From contig OZ026844.1 in NCBI GenBank assembly GCA_964023205.1, positions 32,225,326-32,289,325 of the forward strand: a stretch of 64,000 bases of DNA, read 5' to 3'. Position 1 is the stretch's first letter. Every line of letters begins with the position of its first letter. The translations under genes were made by a program, and so were the position numbers. Positions 27,501 to 42,500 of this stretch are shown here, piece after piece. The notes under the pieces were generated by a model. That model was given only the letters and a program-made list of their open reading frames with translations. It ran no database searches and was not told the origin of the DNA. The DNA comes from Lutraria lutraria. Taxonomy: Eukaryota; Mollusca; Bivalvia; Venerida; Mactridae.

Positions 27501-30500
27501 AGTTCATCTGTGTTGGAACAAGCCGCACACCTCAGTTGGGTGATTCCCAGACTGCAGGAGCTGGTGGTGGTTATGCTTCAATGGGAGGTGGAAGTGAGTA
27601 TTGATGATTACAACTGTATACTTACTACTGCTACCGGTATTTCTACGAACTTAATAAATGAAAAGCATTTTGCCATGTATATATCTTGCAGGGATTTTTT
27701 TCTCAGGTAGGGGAAGGGGCATTTTCCTTAAATTTTGTGAAAATAATGTATGATTTTTGTAAAAGGGGAAGAAAAAATTTGATGTAAATTGAATTTTAGG
27801 GGAAAACGGCAAGATTTTAAAGAATTTTCCTGAGGGGAAGACACCTATTAATGGCCCCTGTTATAGAAGGAAAAAAAGCCCTGTTTTGTATATATCTTTT
27901 TATATGACTTTCATCTTAATGCATTATATACCTGTACTGGTTTAAATTAAGTATGTTTAATTATTCTTATTGTGAGCCATGGGTTGCACAGTAGTTTCTG
28001 TTTCCTTGTTGACTTCAATGACTCTCTTGAACAAAAACCTCCCTTCAACAACAGCATGATTTTTCCCCACTGCACGATTTAACAATTAATTCAACCTCTA
28101 TAGAGCAGCAACCTCTCAACAACATAATTTTGCTACTCCAAGGGGTGTTGCTTTAGAGAGGTTGCACTGTACATAAACTACCTAACTTTTTTTATAGTTC
28201 CGGATAATGTGTCTGCTGGTGGGGTAGCCTATGGATCAGTTTATATGCCAAGTGATTCTGGAAGTGCTGGTGGAGGAATAGGGCATGGTCTTGGTGGAGG
28301 AAAGGTAAAAATCCGAGTACCAGCTGAGTTTCTGTTGGATGGATATATACTTACTGATGGTGGAGATGCTGGTTTTGATGAATTGTCAGGAGGAGGTGGT
28401 GGCAGCGGAGGTTCCATTCTTATTGAAGCTGGTATGTACTTGTGTTACAATGTTTATGTATAATTCCTGCATGTGACAAAATTTAGTATCCAAGTTTATG
28501 GAACTTTAGATTTTGTGAATACTTTAAGTTCAAAACATTTTATCTCACTGTTATGGTTTTCTTACTTATGAGTGATTATACAATATATATACATTGAATT
28601 AATGGACTGTTTGAGTCATGCTTTAGAAAATGTTCAATGACTTCTCAGGTCAGCTGTCAGGGCACGGTGTACTATCTGCCATTGGTGGGTTTGGATACGA
28701 GTCTGCTGGTGGTGGTGCTGGTGGTAGAATAGCCATTCACACATGGGACAGTAATGACTACAAAGGATCTTTACTAGCATATGGTTCAGGTGGTACAACC
28801 ACAGGTGATGTAGGAGGACCTGGTACTGTGTTTGTTGAAGATAAGGTTGCAGCGTACACCTATCAGAGCAGGTTAGAAATGTTACAGTTAGTCATATCAT
28901 CCTCATTATTTGATAATTCTAGTATACTTTGTTATCCTGTCTGAAATGGTGCTTCTTATACGCCCATTTGAAAAACGGGTCATATTATGGGAACTCCCCT
29001 GGTTTTGGGTGGGCTTGTTGGCGGGCAGGTGGCGTCCACAACAGTGTCCGCAGTTTTATTTGGATCCTCACCAAACTCGATGGAAATGTTTATGGCTATG
29101 AGATCTCGGCCAAGTTCGATAACCAGCCCAATTGGCCCGGACACTTCTGAGTTATTTCCCTTGACACCTCGAAAAATGAATTTTGACGGGCATATTTTGT
29201 GACCTTGCACTCTTGTTCGTATTGTTTTTGAAAATGAACTATTGGCACATATTTCATTTTTGTCATTGTATATAATGACAGTATGTTACATTTTGTAGAT
29301 TATATCTCGATGGAAGGGGACTTGAACTCCCAAAACCAGTAGTAATTGATGAGATAAATCCTAGACACATTACTGATGCTGCCGATGGACTTTCAAACAC
29401 AAATGATGCTGATCTAGACTTTGAACATGTGATGCTTAATCAAAATGTAACTATATAAATTTTGCATAAATTTACTTTTTGTTAATGTACTTCTAAGTGT
29501 TTGTCAAGTCATGGTTAATTTATTGGTGTATTCTAACTAAGTACTGGTAATGAATCATTTTACACTAGACGATTGATAGTTAATAATTTAGTTTAAACTC
29601 ATTTATTTTACATCGATAAGTTCTTACAACTTATATTTACTACTCTCGATGACTGCTTCTTGGGTCTGACCAGTACTCACACCTGAAAGAAGGGATTGTG
29701 AAGGTTCCAGTCAAATTCCACCACTGACAGGATTTGAACCCCCAACCTCCGGCTTAGGAGTCCAACGCTCTACCCCTACTGTACCACTAGTTCTCCTGTT
29801 AATAATTTGCTCATGGGTTGACTCATGGTTGTCATAAAATAATGATCATATAAATATTTAATGCTTATTGCAGGCGATGTTGGAAATTGGACCTGGGTCA
29901 AGTAGCATATCATCTATAAACCTTGACTATGTTATGGGAGACATGACTGGATATTTACATATACAGGATGGCCAGATAGCCTTTGTTGAATTTTCTGAAT
30001 ATTCAGTTCTTAGATCTGCTCCACCTATGAACTTTCATGTAGATCATGGATCACAAATTTGGCTGTCTACAGATTTTAAAGTATTTGGAACTCAAGAACC
30101 TGCATTCAAAGTATGAACGTATTGATATATAATGTTTTTTGTATGTACAGTCAAGCCTGTGAATAAAGGCCACCCTAAGGGAAGACAAAATGAGACCTTT
30201 ATTGATAGGTGGCCTCTATTCAGAGATAATGTGTTCTTAATAATGAATGATGTTTTTTAAAAGAATGTTCTTTATTCACAGAGTAGCCTTTATGCAGAGG
30301 TGGCTGCTAACACAGGTTTTACTGTATATTAACTATATAAATGAATTGACTGAAATATGCTTGTTTAAAAAGTGGTTCATATTATATCATTTGTTAAATA
30401 ATATGAGCTATATATTTTATTCCCTTGTTGGGGACAGCATATAGTGAATGTATAATCCCTTCTTTAGTCAGTCCCCCTGTTATATGTTCTGTTCAAGATC

Positions 30501-33500
30501 TTTTTAGAACTTCATGAAATTAATTTGAACAAATTTTCGTATGAAAAGACAATGTGTCATGTTAAAAATCAAGATCTGTAATTCAAGTCACAATATTAAT
30601 GTAATTGAGAAGCCTTAGTGAGATTTCTTGTCCAGCACATAACTTACAAACTTTTCACTGATGGATTTCATTTGGTTGATGAGTATTGCTAGATTTTTAT
30701 ATCAGAGGATGAAGACACTATTAGTCATTTATTTCTGAAAACTTTCTGATTTTCTTGTGGCCTGTCTGCATGAGGATTGGATATATGAAATCAGTGACAT
30801 TTTATGTTCATATAGAGAAAGTGCAAATACCATCACAAGGATTTAACAATCTAAACATTTCCAGTTGGAGCATTTTCTTTATGTTTGGAAGCTAAATAGC
30901 TAAACATTGAACTTTTATATTGCACATTGATATAGTTGGATGGTCAGATGATTGGAGTACTTAATCTTTCTCTGGAAGAAGACAGGAAAATGGATATATC
31001 AGATACAGCATCAAACAGTATTGTAGTTAATGGAGAACTAGAGACATATCCTGATGGTACACTTTGTCTGTTTTTATGTTTGACTATCATAAAAATGTAA
31101 TGCTTATTATACCCCCGCAAACGAAGTTTGAGAGGGGGTATATAGGATTCACTCTGTCGGTCGTTGGTCGGTCCGTCCGTCCGTCTGCATAAAGTTTGTG
31201 GAGCGAACTACTTTCACATTTTTTAAGCTATTGCAATGAAACTTGAAATATGTTATCACCATCAAGTGTAGATGTGCAAGACACAATTTTCATGCCCAGC
31301 TATTCACTCATTGCAGAGTTATGTCCCCTTGAACTTAGCGGCGGGATATTAGTCACCTCTGTGACAGCTCTAGTTAATTTTCAGTTGCTACACTAAATAT
31401 GATCTTTTTCAAGCATAACAGCAAAATTTAATTTGGGTTCAGTGCTTTACTGCATTAAGTTCATTCACGTGTTTGATTTGATCCATGTCTAACAGTACCA
31501 ACCATATACATAAATAATGGTCAATTTCCCAGACGGTGTGGGAATTCAGGGTGTGTGAAAAATGAACATCTACAAAATATTTTCATTATGAATTCACTCC
31601 AAAAAGAATTGTGGCTTGCTTTAGTCTTTGACCTCTGAAGCAACAGACAAGCCCAGAGCCTAATAAACCACTTTGATTGACAAAAGCTTGTGGCTCGATG
31701 TATATTAATTTGTGTTCAGCAGAATGCATCATTGTAAGTTTGTTGTTGCGTTATACTATAGACTAAAATGTTACTGTTTTATGTTCTTATTCAAGCCAGT
31801 TATTTTGTCCAACTACACGTAGTTATAGAATACATACTAAAACTTGACCCTTTCTCTTCATTGTATTGAACTTAGGCTTGTATCTTTCAGCATAACGTTT
31901 TCTACATCTTCTTCAATTCACATAATATTTTCTAAAGATAAATGAAAATTTCAGGTTTGCTTGGAATTGGACAATTTGTGATGCAGGCAGGGTCTGTTAT
32001 AAACCATGAAGATCATTTCAACTTTGAAGTTTCTGATATACATATGAGATACAACTCCATGATTACAGCTAATAGAATATCCATAACTGCTAGAGACATT
32101 TATTTGGAAGGTGAAGCGACATTAGATACAACAGGTATTTGATCTTAAGGTTTTATACCCATAATATCCAAAATTATTATCTCAAAATGGAGCGGACATT
32201 CATGATTTTTAAAGGTTTCTGTGATAGAAAATGATTTACCATGATATCTTTAAAAAAAAAAAGATAATCTTTTGAGTTATTGATCCTTCGAATTTGCATT
32301 GAAGCCTATGGGAGTAGACCATTTTTCAGAGATTATATAAAAAAGGAGATCAATTCAAATGAAAAACTCATGGTAGAAAGATGCCAAAAACACGATATCA
32401 ATGTAATCTGGTGAAAAAATGTGTGTTACTGTGCAATATCATCAGAAATTAACATTTTTATCATTTTCAGCAAGGGCAACAACTCTTACAAAATTTTCAA
32501 AATGTGTTGTTAAATCAATCAAAGTATCCAGGGTAACTATCAAACAAATTATATACAGATAACTGGGCAAAACTATTTTTGAATATTAACATTCTTTAGT
32601 AGCATTGAGTGGGTATGTCAAAAAAGAACAGTCTTATGTATATAATACCATAATTTTAGATGGTTGAACATGGAACAATAACTGTATCTGTTATTTATAT
32701 CATTCAATGTGGTCCAAGACAATATTCTCATTATCCAATAAACTTTCCTTGTGTATTTAATTGGATGAAATATAGTGTCAAGCCTGTGAACAAATGCCAC
32801 CCTTGGAGTATACAATTGGCTGAAATCTTTCTCAATTAGTTGCCACCCTTTTGATGATATTTTAATTGAACCACAGTTATGCCAATTAATGTTACATGTC
32901 ATTTTTACTATTTTACTATTTTGCTATTCAGCACTTTTATTTGAAGGTATCAAACAAAGTCAGCTGCAATCATTTGACACATTTATATCATAATGATTTA
33001 TTGTCATATTTTATAAGGTCGGGGAGGATATGGAGATTATAGTGATTCTATGGGAGGAGAGTTTGAAATTGAAACATCTGATAATTCTACACTATCTGTT
33101 GGAATTGGTGGCGGCCATGGTGGATATGGAGGTGGTGCTAACTATGGAAATTTTGAATCTGGTATGAAATCTTAGTCTCTTTGTAAATTATGTATGTGTC
33201 CAAGATAGTGTTTTTTTAAAGCATTGACTTTCAATGTTTTAATGAGTCTATACATTACATATTCATGTACAGTTTGCATAACAGTTAATGATGTTAGTGA
33301 CAAGCACATTTTCATGTGTAAACTAGTTTTAATTCTCTTTTAATTTTAGGCAAGCCTTATGGCTCTTACATTGAACCAAGACATACAGGAAGTAAAGGGG
33401 GTGGGCTTGAACTTGGTTTGGGTGGGGGTAGAACTGAAATTCATGTTTCCCGTGCATTGCATCTTGATGGAAATGTAGAAGCACTTGGAGGGTCTGCCAC

Positions 33501-36500
33501 TGGAGCTAACAGTGGAGGTGGTAGTGCTGGTAGTGTCTACATCATGACACAAAACTTCTCTGGACATGGTCTGATTGAAGCTACGGGAGGTGATGGTTTT
33601 GGTTACGGCTATGGTGGTGCCGGTGGTAGAATTGCTGTTCATGTGAAATGGTTTAGAGAATACTCTGGAGATTCTAAAGCCTATGGTGGCTTAGCTGGAT
33701 CAAGTGTATCTTCAGATGATGAAACAAGAAATGGGGCTGGTGGAACTGTCTACACTACCGATTCAAATGCTTTTGGTCTGGACAAGAAGGAAGTTGTAAT
33801 TGTAAATGGCACAAACACCTATGTTGATGGCTACACAAAGCTTCTTCTGGACAATGATAACAGAAATCATGTTCTTGGTACATCTGTAATGAATGATGTT
33901 GGGACCACTCCATATGTATTTGAGTTTGATGAAGTTGAAGCCAACAACCATGCTGTACTTTGGCTTGAAGGAGATGATTCAGAGCTTGTTGTACATAAAT
34001 TTGATGGAGACAGAACTGGTTTAATGCATTTATTGGGAAGTCAGAAAGTGTATGCAGAATATGTTGAATCTACAAGTGGATATACTGTTGCTCCTGTGAG
34101 TTATAAAATCGATTCTGGGGCTGAAATTATTCTACCATCTACAACTATCATACTGGGTACAAGATCAGATATGAGTGGCTTGTTAACAATGGTACAAAAT
34201 CTTACTATTGCTGATGGTGCAAACTGTGTCTTTACTTCTACAGCTCGCACAGCTCTCATAGAAGCTGGTGAGTATGTTCATCTTACACAACCTGGAAACA
34301 TTACTATTAGTCACTTAACAATCCAAAGAGGGTCTGAAGTAACATTCACAGAAAAAGTAGGCTCTAACCTAGTACTGGACTTGACAAAGCTAAGTATAAA
34401 ATATGAAGGACTTATGTGGATGAACAAGGGCTCCATATTTTCTGGTAATGCTGTAGTTGAAAGTCTCGGTATCTTAAATGTTGACTACATGGGTCATGAT
34501 GCAGATAATGGTCCAGGAGCTGGTGGATTTAATGGTTATGGTGGAGCACATGGAGGTCATGGTGGAGCTCCTGAACCTAATGTTGGTGGTACTCCATATG
34601 ATTCTGTCTACAAACCTACACATCCTGGAAGTGGAGGTGGTAATGGTGATGGTGTTGGTGGCAGAGGTGGTGGTTTTCTGTACTGGGAAATTGGTGAAAC
34701 TTTATGGGTTGATGGTGAAATAACACTTGAAGGAGAAGCTGGTCAGAGTGGCGATGCTGGTGGTGGTAGTGGAGGTGGACTGTTTATAAGAACAATGAAC
34801 TTTACTGGATTTGGTCACATTGATTGCCATGGTGGTGCTGGCATTGGTAATGGTGGAGGTGGCTCGGGTGGTAGAATTGGTATTCATATCAACTTCTCCA
34901 ACCGATTCATTGGTAGATTGAATGTTATTGGAGGACTTGGAACTGGAACATACCCATCTGGTGCTGCTGGAACAGTGTATCTTCAAGAAAATAACAGAGG
35001 GCCACAGTATGCTGACATCAAATATGACAATAATGGAAATGTTGTTGTTACAGCTACACACAGAAGAATTGAAATTAACAATGATGATATTGACAGTCAC
35101 TTGTATGTTGACCACAAGGAACCTTGGCTGTATACAATGCTGTTTGAGGAAGCTGACCAAGAATATGAATTTGATGAAGCCATGCTTGAAGGTCACTCAA
35201 ATCTACTGATTGAATATCCTACTGGCACTGTCAGTGGCTCAGGTTGGGCTGTTGAAGTAAAGATTCACCTTTTCCATGGTGATAGAACAGGGGTTGTAAG
35301 AGTGAGAGATAGACAGAGATTATATGTTGAAGTTGTTGAATCAGTCTCTAATGAGACCATTGCTCCATGCAGTTTTAGAATTGATGATGGTGCTGAAGTA
35401 TTCATGCCAACAACTACCAATCTTGTTGGATCAAGAACTGTAATGGCAGGTATTATTACTGGTGTAGAAGATATGATGATAAGAGGAGGTTCCAGTATTT
35501 TCATGTCTACTGCTCAAACAGCTCTTATGGAAAATAGAGTATACACTATGATGACAACTCCTGGTAACTTCACATTTTCATTTTTGAGGGTTATGGCAGG
35601 AGCTCAAGCAGAGTTTAGAGATATTACTGGAGAATGCATCATCACTGTTGCAGAGATGTATGTCAAATATCAGGCACTTCTGCTCATGAACTTTGTACAG
35701 ATAGATTCGGCATATGCTCATATAGAAAGTCAAGGTGAAATGAACATGGATGGCGTTGGTCATGGTCCTGAAGATGGGCCAGGTGCAGGATCAACATTAA
35801 ATGGTATAACTGGTATTGGTGCAGGACATGGTGGATATGGTGGTGGGCCAGGACCTAATTATGGTGGTATACCTTACAATTCCATCTATGAACCTCTAGA
35901 AGCTGGTAGTGGCGGAGGTAATGGAGGAGGTGTAGGTGGCTATGGAGGTGGATACTTGGAATGGAATGTTGGTGATCTAATAGAAGTGAATGGATTCTTG
36001 ACTGTTGCTGGAAGTGATGGTGTTGGTAGTAGTGCAGGAGGCGGTAGTGGTGGCAGTATTCTGATGCACACAACTAACATTACAGGACATGGAATTATGG
36101 CTGTCAATGGAGGAAATGCTGCTGGAACTGGAGGTGGTGGTTCTGGTGGTAGAATCTCTATCAATTGTCGATTCAGATATTCCTATGGTGGTGAATATCA
36201 CAACTATGGAGGTGATGGTACTGGTGTAAATCTTGGTTCCCATGCTGGTGCATCCGGTACCACATTTAAGGAAGAGAACCTTAGAGCTGTAGAATACAGA
36301 GAAACCAAGTACGATCCTGTACATAACACAACTTTCCTAGATGTAGACCATCATATGATACACTCAGACAACAGATTGAAATACAGTCCAGCTCCTACTG
36401 TTATACAAGATCCTCCAAGAGAACTTTATGAATTTGATGAAATGGAAATAACTGGTTCTACATATGTCTGGATATACCACCCAGCTGGAGTTAATCTAGT

Positions 36501-39500
36501 TGAAGTCATTGCTCATAAGTTCATTGGAGACAAAACTGGCCAACTTCACATTCGAGCAAACCAAAAGGTATGGGTAGAATATATTGAATCAGTATCAAAT
36601 AAAACAGAAGCACCAGTTAGCTACATCATAGATAATAATGCTGAAGTTGTATTCCCATCAGAAGTTCATATTCATGGTACAAATAGTACATTTGCTGGTT
36701 TGGTTACTGGTGTTCATAATCTTTACATTGAAGATAAAGTATGGGCTGAATTCAAGAGTACTGGTAATACTTCCTTATTGGAAAATGGTGTCTATTTTAG
36801 AGAGACAGTCCCAGGACATTTCATATGGGATCAACTTCACATGAAACAAGGAGGAACTGCAGGTTTCCTTGATATTAAGAATGAGCTTCTTGTTGAAACA
36901 AGTGAGATCAAAGTAAAATATCAGGGTAATTTATACATGAATAAAGCAAGAATAAACAGTACATACTCCTGGATTGAAAGTGAAGGTATTTTCCACTTAA
37001 ATGGACATGGTTATGGTCCTGAGACAGGTCTGGGTGCTGGGCATACTAATTCTAGTGGAATTGGCTATGGTGCCGGTCATGGTGGCTATGGAGGTGGATC
37101 TGATCCTGTAGCAGCTGCAGAACCCTATGGAAGTATATTTTCACCGATAGAACCTGGAAGTGGTGGTGGTAATGGTGGTGGTGTTGGTGGAAGTGGTGGT
37201 GGTGCTCTACACTGGGTAACAAGTCATTACTTCGAGCTTCATGGTTTGTTAGCACTACAAGGCAGCAATGGAGAAGGTACTAATGCTGCAGGAGGAAGTG
37301 GTGGATCAGTGCTTATTGAAACAATGAACTTAACTGGCCATGGTGTTATTGATACAGCAGGTGGTAATGGAACAGGAGTTGGTGGAGGTGGTGCTGGTGG
37401 TAGAGCAGCAATTCATTGCAAGGTATGATGTCTGTTAACCTTGTCTGTTATGAGATGGAAATATCTTTACAGTTTCCTGTAACTTACTGTTTATAATTTG
37501 AAACATAGTGCAATTCAGTTAGCAAAATGTTGCTTTATTTCTGTATAATTTTTGAAACCAATAGAGGATTCTGAATTTTGTTTGTTCACATTTTTATTAC
37601 ATTAAATCAGTCCAGCTGTTATAGTCAGTTGAGATCTACGGATGGCTACTACAAAATGCAATTATAAGTTGTATGTCCAGGCTTTTTAAATCAATGTCTT
37701 CCTTTTATGGATTTTTTTTTCAATTTTTATTTTTCATGATTATATTTATGTGTTGTAGTGGAGGTATGAATTTGGTGGTACATTTATCAATCACGGTGGT
37801 GTAAGTTTGCATAGTGATACTGAAGACAGTCATGCTGGGGCAGCTGGTACTTCATTCGTAAAAAACAACAAGAGACCCCTTGAATATAGACTTGTAAAGT
37901 ACAGAGAGGGAACCAACAAAAAGTATTTTGAAGTAGATCATAGGTAAGATTTTCTGTTTGTATCATTCAAATCAATAGGGAGAATTGGTCTATTATTAGA
38001 GGTTATTATATTTTACTTGTTCGAGTGTAAACAATCATATAGTTATTAAAATTATTGCCCACATTCAATGATTTGTACAGTGGAGTACTATTTGCTAAAT
38101 TGAAAGATTGCTGATCCCAAAACTTAGTAGAACTAGTCACTTGGTAACGCAGCTTGTGACAGTTATTGATACAACCATTATGATGTCTTGGCTTACAACA
38201 GTACTTATTATATACAAGTGATTTTCATCAGCTTGGTCTGATACTACTAATTTCCTTTTACCTAAATATTTCATTGATTATCTGTTAGGTACCTTCACAT
38301 GGACAATGCAGGAATAAAATCTCCAGTTCCAACAATGATTATGGAAGATCAAACAAAGCTTTATGAGTTTAATGAAACACAAGTGGATGGCTATGCTAGA
38401 GTAATGTTTTATCATCCAGCTAATTCCCAGGTAGAGGTTGTCATTCACAAATTCCTTGGTGACAGAACTGGCCAAGTCCATATGAGATCAGACCAAACTA
38501 TCTATGTAGAGTATGTTGAATCAGAATCTAATGTCACTGAAGCACCAGTAAGTTACATCATTGATGACGGGGCTGACGTAATTTTCCCTACTGAAGTTCA
38601 TTTACAAGGTATTAATACAACACTTGATGGAATGATTACTGGAGTTCATCATTTATACATGGAAGATGGTTGTACTCTTAGTGTTTCTAGTACTGCTCAA
38701 ACTGCACAACTTGAAAATGAACAACATGTTGAAATTTCAGACCCTGGAAATTTTGAGTTACCAACAATCAATGTAAGGTATGATGGAATACTTGAATTCA
38801 GGAAAATTACCAATGATTTCACAATTACTGCAGCTTTCTTAGAACTGAAATATGGGGGTACAATTTTGATGAATCATGGTTACATTGAAGCAGGTGATCT
38901 TGATATGGAATCTACAAGTATATTTAGTCTTGAAGGGAGAGGTTATGGTGCACAAGATGGGCCTGGAAATGGAACATCTACAAATGGTGCAAGTTATGGT
39001 GGTGTAGGTGGTGGTGCATCTGATTCTAATGCTTACGGTTCACTATTTGATCCTTATCATCTTGGTAGCGGTGGTGGTGGTAGTACAGGTGGTGCGGGAG
39101 GTGGCTTTGTGAACTTCGCTGTTGGTAAATCTTTACATATTGATGGATATGTTGATGCTTATGGAGCTGATGCTACAGGAACTGCTGGTGGTGGTAGTGG
39201 AGGTACAATATTTATCAAAGCATACAATATGTCTGGTCTAGGAACATTAGATGTATCTGGAGGAGATGGTAGTGGTTCTGGATATGGTGGAAGTGGTGGA
39301 AGAATAGCTGCCCATATTGAGAGTTACAATCTATTTGCTGGACAATACCTTTCTCATGGTGGTGTCAGTGGTAACAATGTTGCACAGAATGCTGGTGGTC
39401 CTGGTACCATATACAAGTTTGAATCCAACAGAGGTCCATCATACAGAGAACTTAAATATAATCCAAGACTTGATAAGACAATTATTGAACCAGAACATCG

Positions 39501-42500
39501 AAAAATTACTGTTGAAAATGGTGACCTTCAGACTACCAATCCAGCTGTGGTTATGGAAGCTGAAAGTTATTATTATGAGTTTGAAGAGGTTCAAGTTGAA
39601 GGTTACAGTTATGTCCATTTTTATCATCCAAGTACAATAGATGTAGTTCAAATTGTCATCCATGAATTAACTGGTAACAGAAAAGGAATGGTGAGAGTAC
39701 AAAGTAATCAACAACTAATGATACACTTTGTTGAAGCAACACATACATATCTTGACACACCTTGTGGTTTCCATGTTGATCCTGATGGTGAAGTTATTCT
39801 ACCTTCTACTGTTGTCATGCTTACAGAAAAGACTATTCTTGGAGGATTAATGATTGGTGTAGAAGAACTTATACTTGAAAGAGGAGCAGAATTTGTTATT
39901 GAATTAGATGCTGGAACTTCAGCAGTTACTGCAATTAACTTAGGAACCATGCAGTCACCAAACCCTGGAATTATGGATATACCTACAATTTCTGTGAACA
40001 ATTTGGGTCTATTTACTGTTGAAATGGACCCAACACATGCTATTGTTAATTCTGGCCTGCTAACTGTACGCAATGGAGGAACAATTGTCTCAGGAACATC
40101 CCAGACATCCATCATATCTTCAGATGTAGATGTGGAATACAATGGTTTAATCACTGGTGCAGGTTATGGTCATCCAAAAGGTGAAGGACTCGGAGCTGGA
40201 AATTCTAACAGCTATGATGCAAGTGGCGGTTCCTTTGCAAGTCAAGGTATTGGTCTTAGTTTATTCTATTGAACAAATTGAAAAATTGAAGCTTAAGAGA
40301 ATGAAGTAACAGGCCATATGCAATGTTTATAATGTTCATCAAAAATTGTTCATTAGTTGTTTTTACCATTCTGATCTAAATTCTTCTCATAATCATTATG
40401 TTTTCCTTTGTTATCCCTACATTTTCTTTCTTCCTGTTGATCAAGGTGGTGGTGGTTACAATGGTGCAGCCAGAAGTTCAGCATACGGTTCAACAGATTG
40501 TTCTGGCATACAGTATGGTAGTGGTGGTGGTGGAGAGAATGGTGGAGCAGGTGGTAGCTACTTGGAATTTCATGTTGGATCTGTGAGTAAACATAATGAG
40601 TGCATTTTGTACTTTTACGACCTTAAATATGCAAATCTATCAGCATTTCAGTTGTGATTATTCTTGTGAAAACTGCTTTTTAATAGATATTTTGTTTAGA
40701 GTTGCTGAGGATGTTGACCTATTTGTTGGCTTTGTGATAGAATCTCAGGTAAGTAAAGAATAAAGGTCAAAAGATAAGAGCCTTTGTCATGATTAATATG
40801 ATAGTTGTAGCTTCCTTGCCTGTCCTTGGCATATAAGGGTGGTTCTTAGCGTGATAAGTCTGCTGTTAATGGCACTGTCTGTAGTATAATTATTTCTTAT
40901 CAACAATGTGGTTTTATTCTGTGTGACAGACAGTACCATAGTAGCTCTAATTCAGTGGTTGGGATGTAAACCCCTGCATCAAGAAAACAATCTGAGCTCA
41001 TTTGAATGGTTTTTATTTGCCATGTTACAGACACTGACACTCTATGGTACCATATCAGTGGATGGTGAGTCAGGTACCAGTACTTACAGAAGTGGTGGTG
41101 GAAGTGGTGGAACCATCAAGGTTTTTACACATACTCTGATCGGTAGAGGTTCTCTAAGAAGTCATGGTGGTAATGCTGAAACTGGTACATACAATGACAT
41201 ATATGTTGGTAAGTGATTTTAAAAGGTTTCATAAACATTGAATGCATCTGAATAATCTATTTGCATAAACTGCTTAATTGATTATTACATTATTGCCATA
41301 TATTTGTATGATTTTGTCACATTTTATGTATAAAAAAGGTAAAGGTTTTGTTTATTATAGTGTCACCCCTATTGAAAGGCCAGCTAAGCTGGCTTATGAG
41401 ACACCTATCTTATGTTTGCCCAGTACCTCCCGAATCCCTTCTCCTTTTGCGGGGTGCCAGGCTGAGATGGGCCTATGGTAACCATTATCTAACTAGCTGA
41501 TGGCTCACCAACCGACTACATCAGTTATAACCAAGTCCCCACTGGGGTTCGAACCTTCGATCACCCGTTCGAAGGTGGACACCCTAACCACCCGGCCACA
41601 GTTGCTGTTATATATTGCCACCAATATGATTTCAGGAAATGGAGGTGGTTCTGGTGGCAGGATTTGTGTTTTCTTGGATGATCCATTGAGATTCCTAGGA
41701 TCAATATCAGCTCTTGGTGGAAGCAGTTCTTCTTTCCCTGGATCTCCTGGAACTGTATGGGTAGAATCAACTGTAGGCTCAGATATCACAAGCCATCTAT
41801 GGGTGGATCATTCCTCCAGAACTTTCAGTTGCACAACTTACCCTGTTTATGTTGATATTACAACAGTTAATCATTTCCATCCTCTCGGGAATGCATGTGT
41901 TTATCCTACTCAGGTAAGTAGCAGCTTACACTCTCATTTTATTTTACTTCATGAAATATACAGCTATACGTGGAAAAATAAAATGTCAATGAGAAATCAA
42001 TGAAATCTTCATTAATAGCACCATGTTTAAAGATGCATGTTCAGAAATCCTTCTTTCCTGTTAAAAAAATTGTTTGAGGCAGGTATTGTGTGCTGGTATG
42101 GTCATTTAATTAAAATCATTTAGTCTATTGCAGTACAAGGTTGATGCATAGAATTAATATATATATAACTAATTGTGTACAGTACATCCAAGCCAAGTAC
42201 ATGCTAATGCATTTGCTTATTTTTGTCTCCAATATTTAACATAATGAACATTATTATTCACTGGCATAATAAGGATTACTGATCAAATTATACTTAAGTC
42301 TAGAAAACACTTCAAATGTTATGTTCACCAGTCTCAATTTTTGATGTAATGAAGTACAAAGTCTGTCATTGAAGTGAATAAAACATCAGCTTCTCACTGT
42401 ACTGTGCACCTCTCCAAAGCAATGCCTTTTGGGAGTAGCAAAATTATGTTGTTGTTGAGAGGTTTTTACTCTAGAGAGGTTAAATTAATAGTTCATTTGT

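Noticed and set aside
28627..28648. Alternative acceptor CTTTAG for exon 34
   Set aside because: It gives phase 0, incompatible with the phase-1 donor of exon 33.
28980..29210. Overlapping frames on three readings of 71-76 codons
   Set aside because: All fall in the ACGCCC-type repeat; no domain or conservation signal visible.
34702..35196. 164-codon minus-strand reading frame opposite exon 40
   Set aside because: It is a shadow of the glycine codons (GGT/GGA read as ACC/TCC), as are the other minus-strand frames opposite exons 21, 26, 42 and 46.
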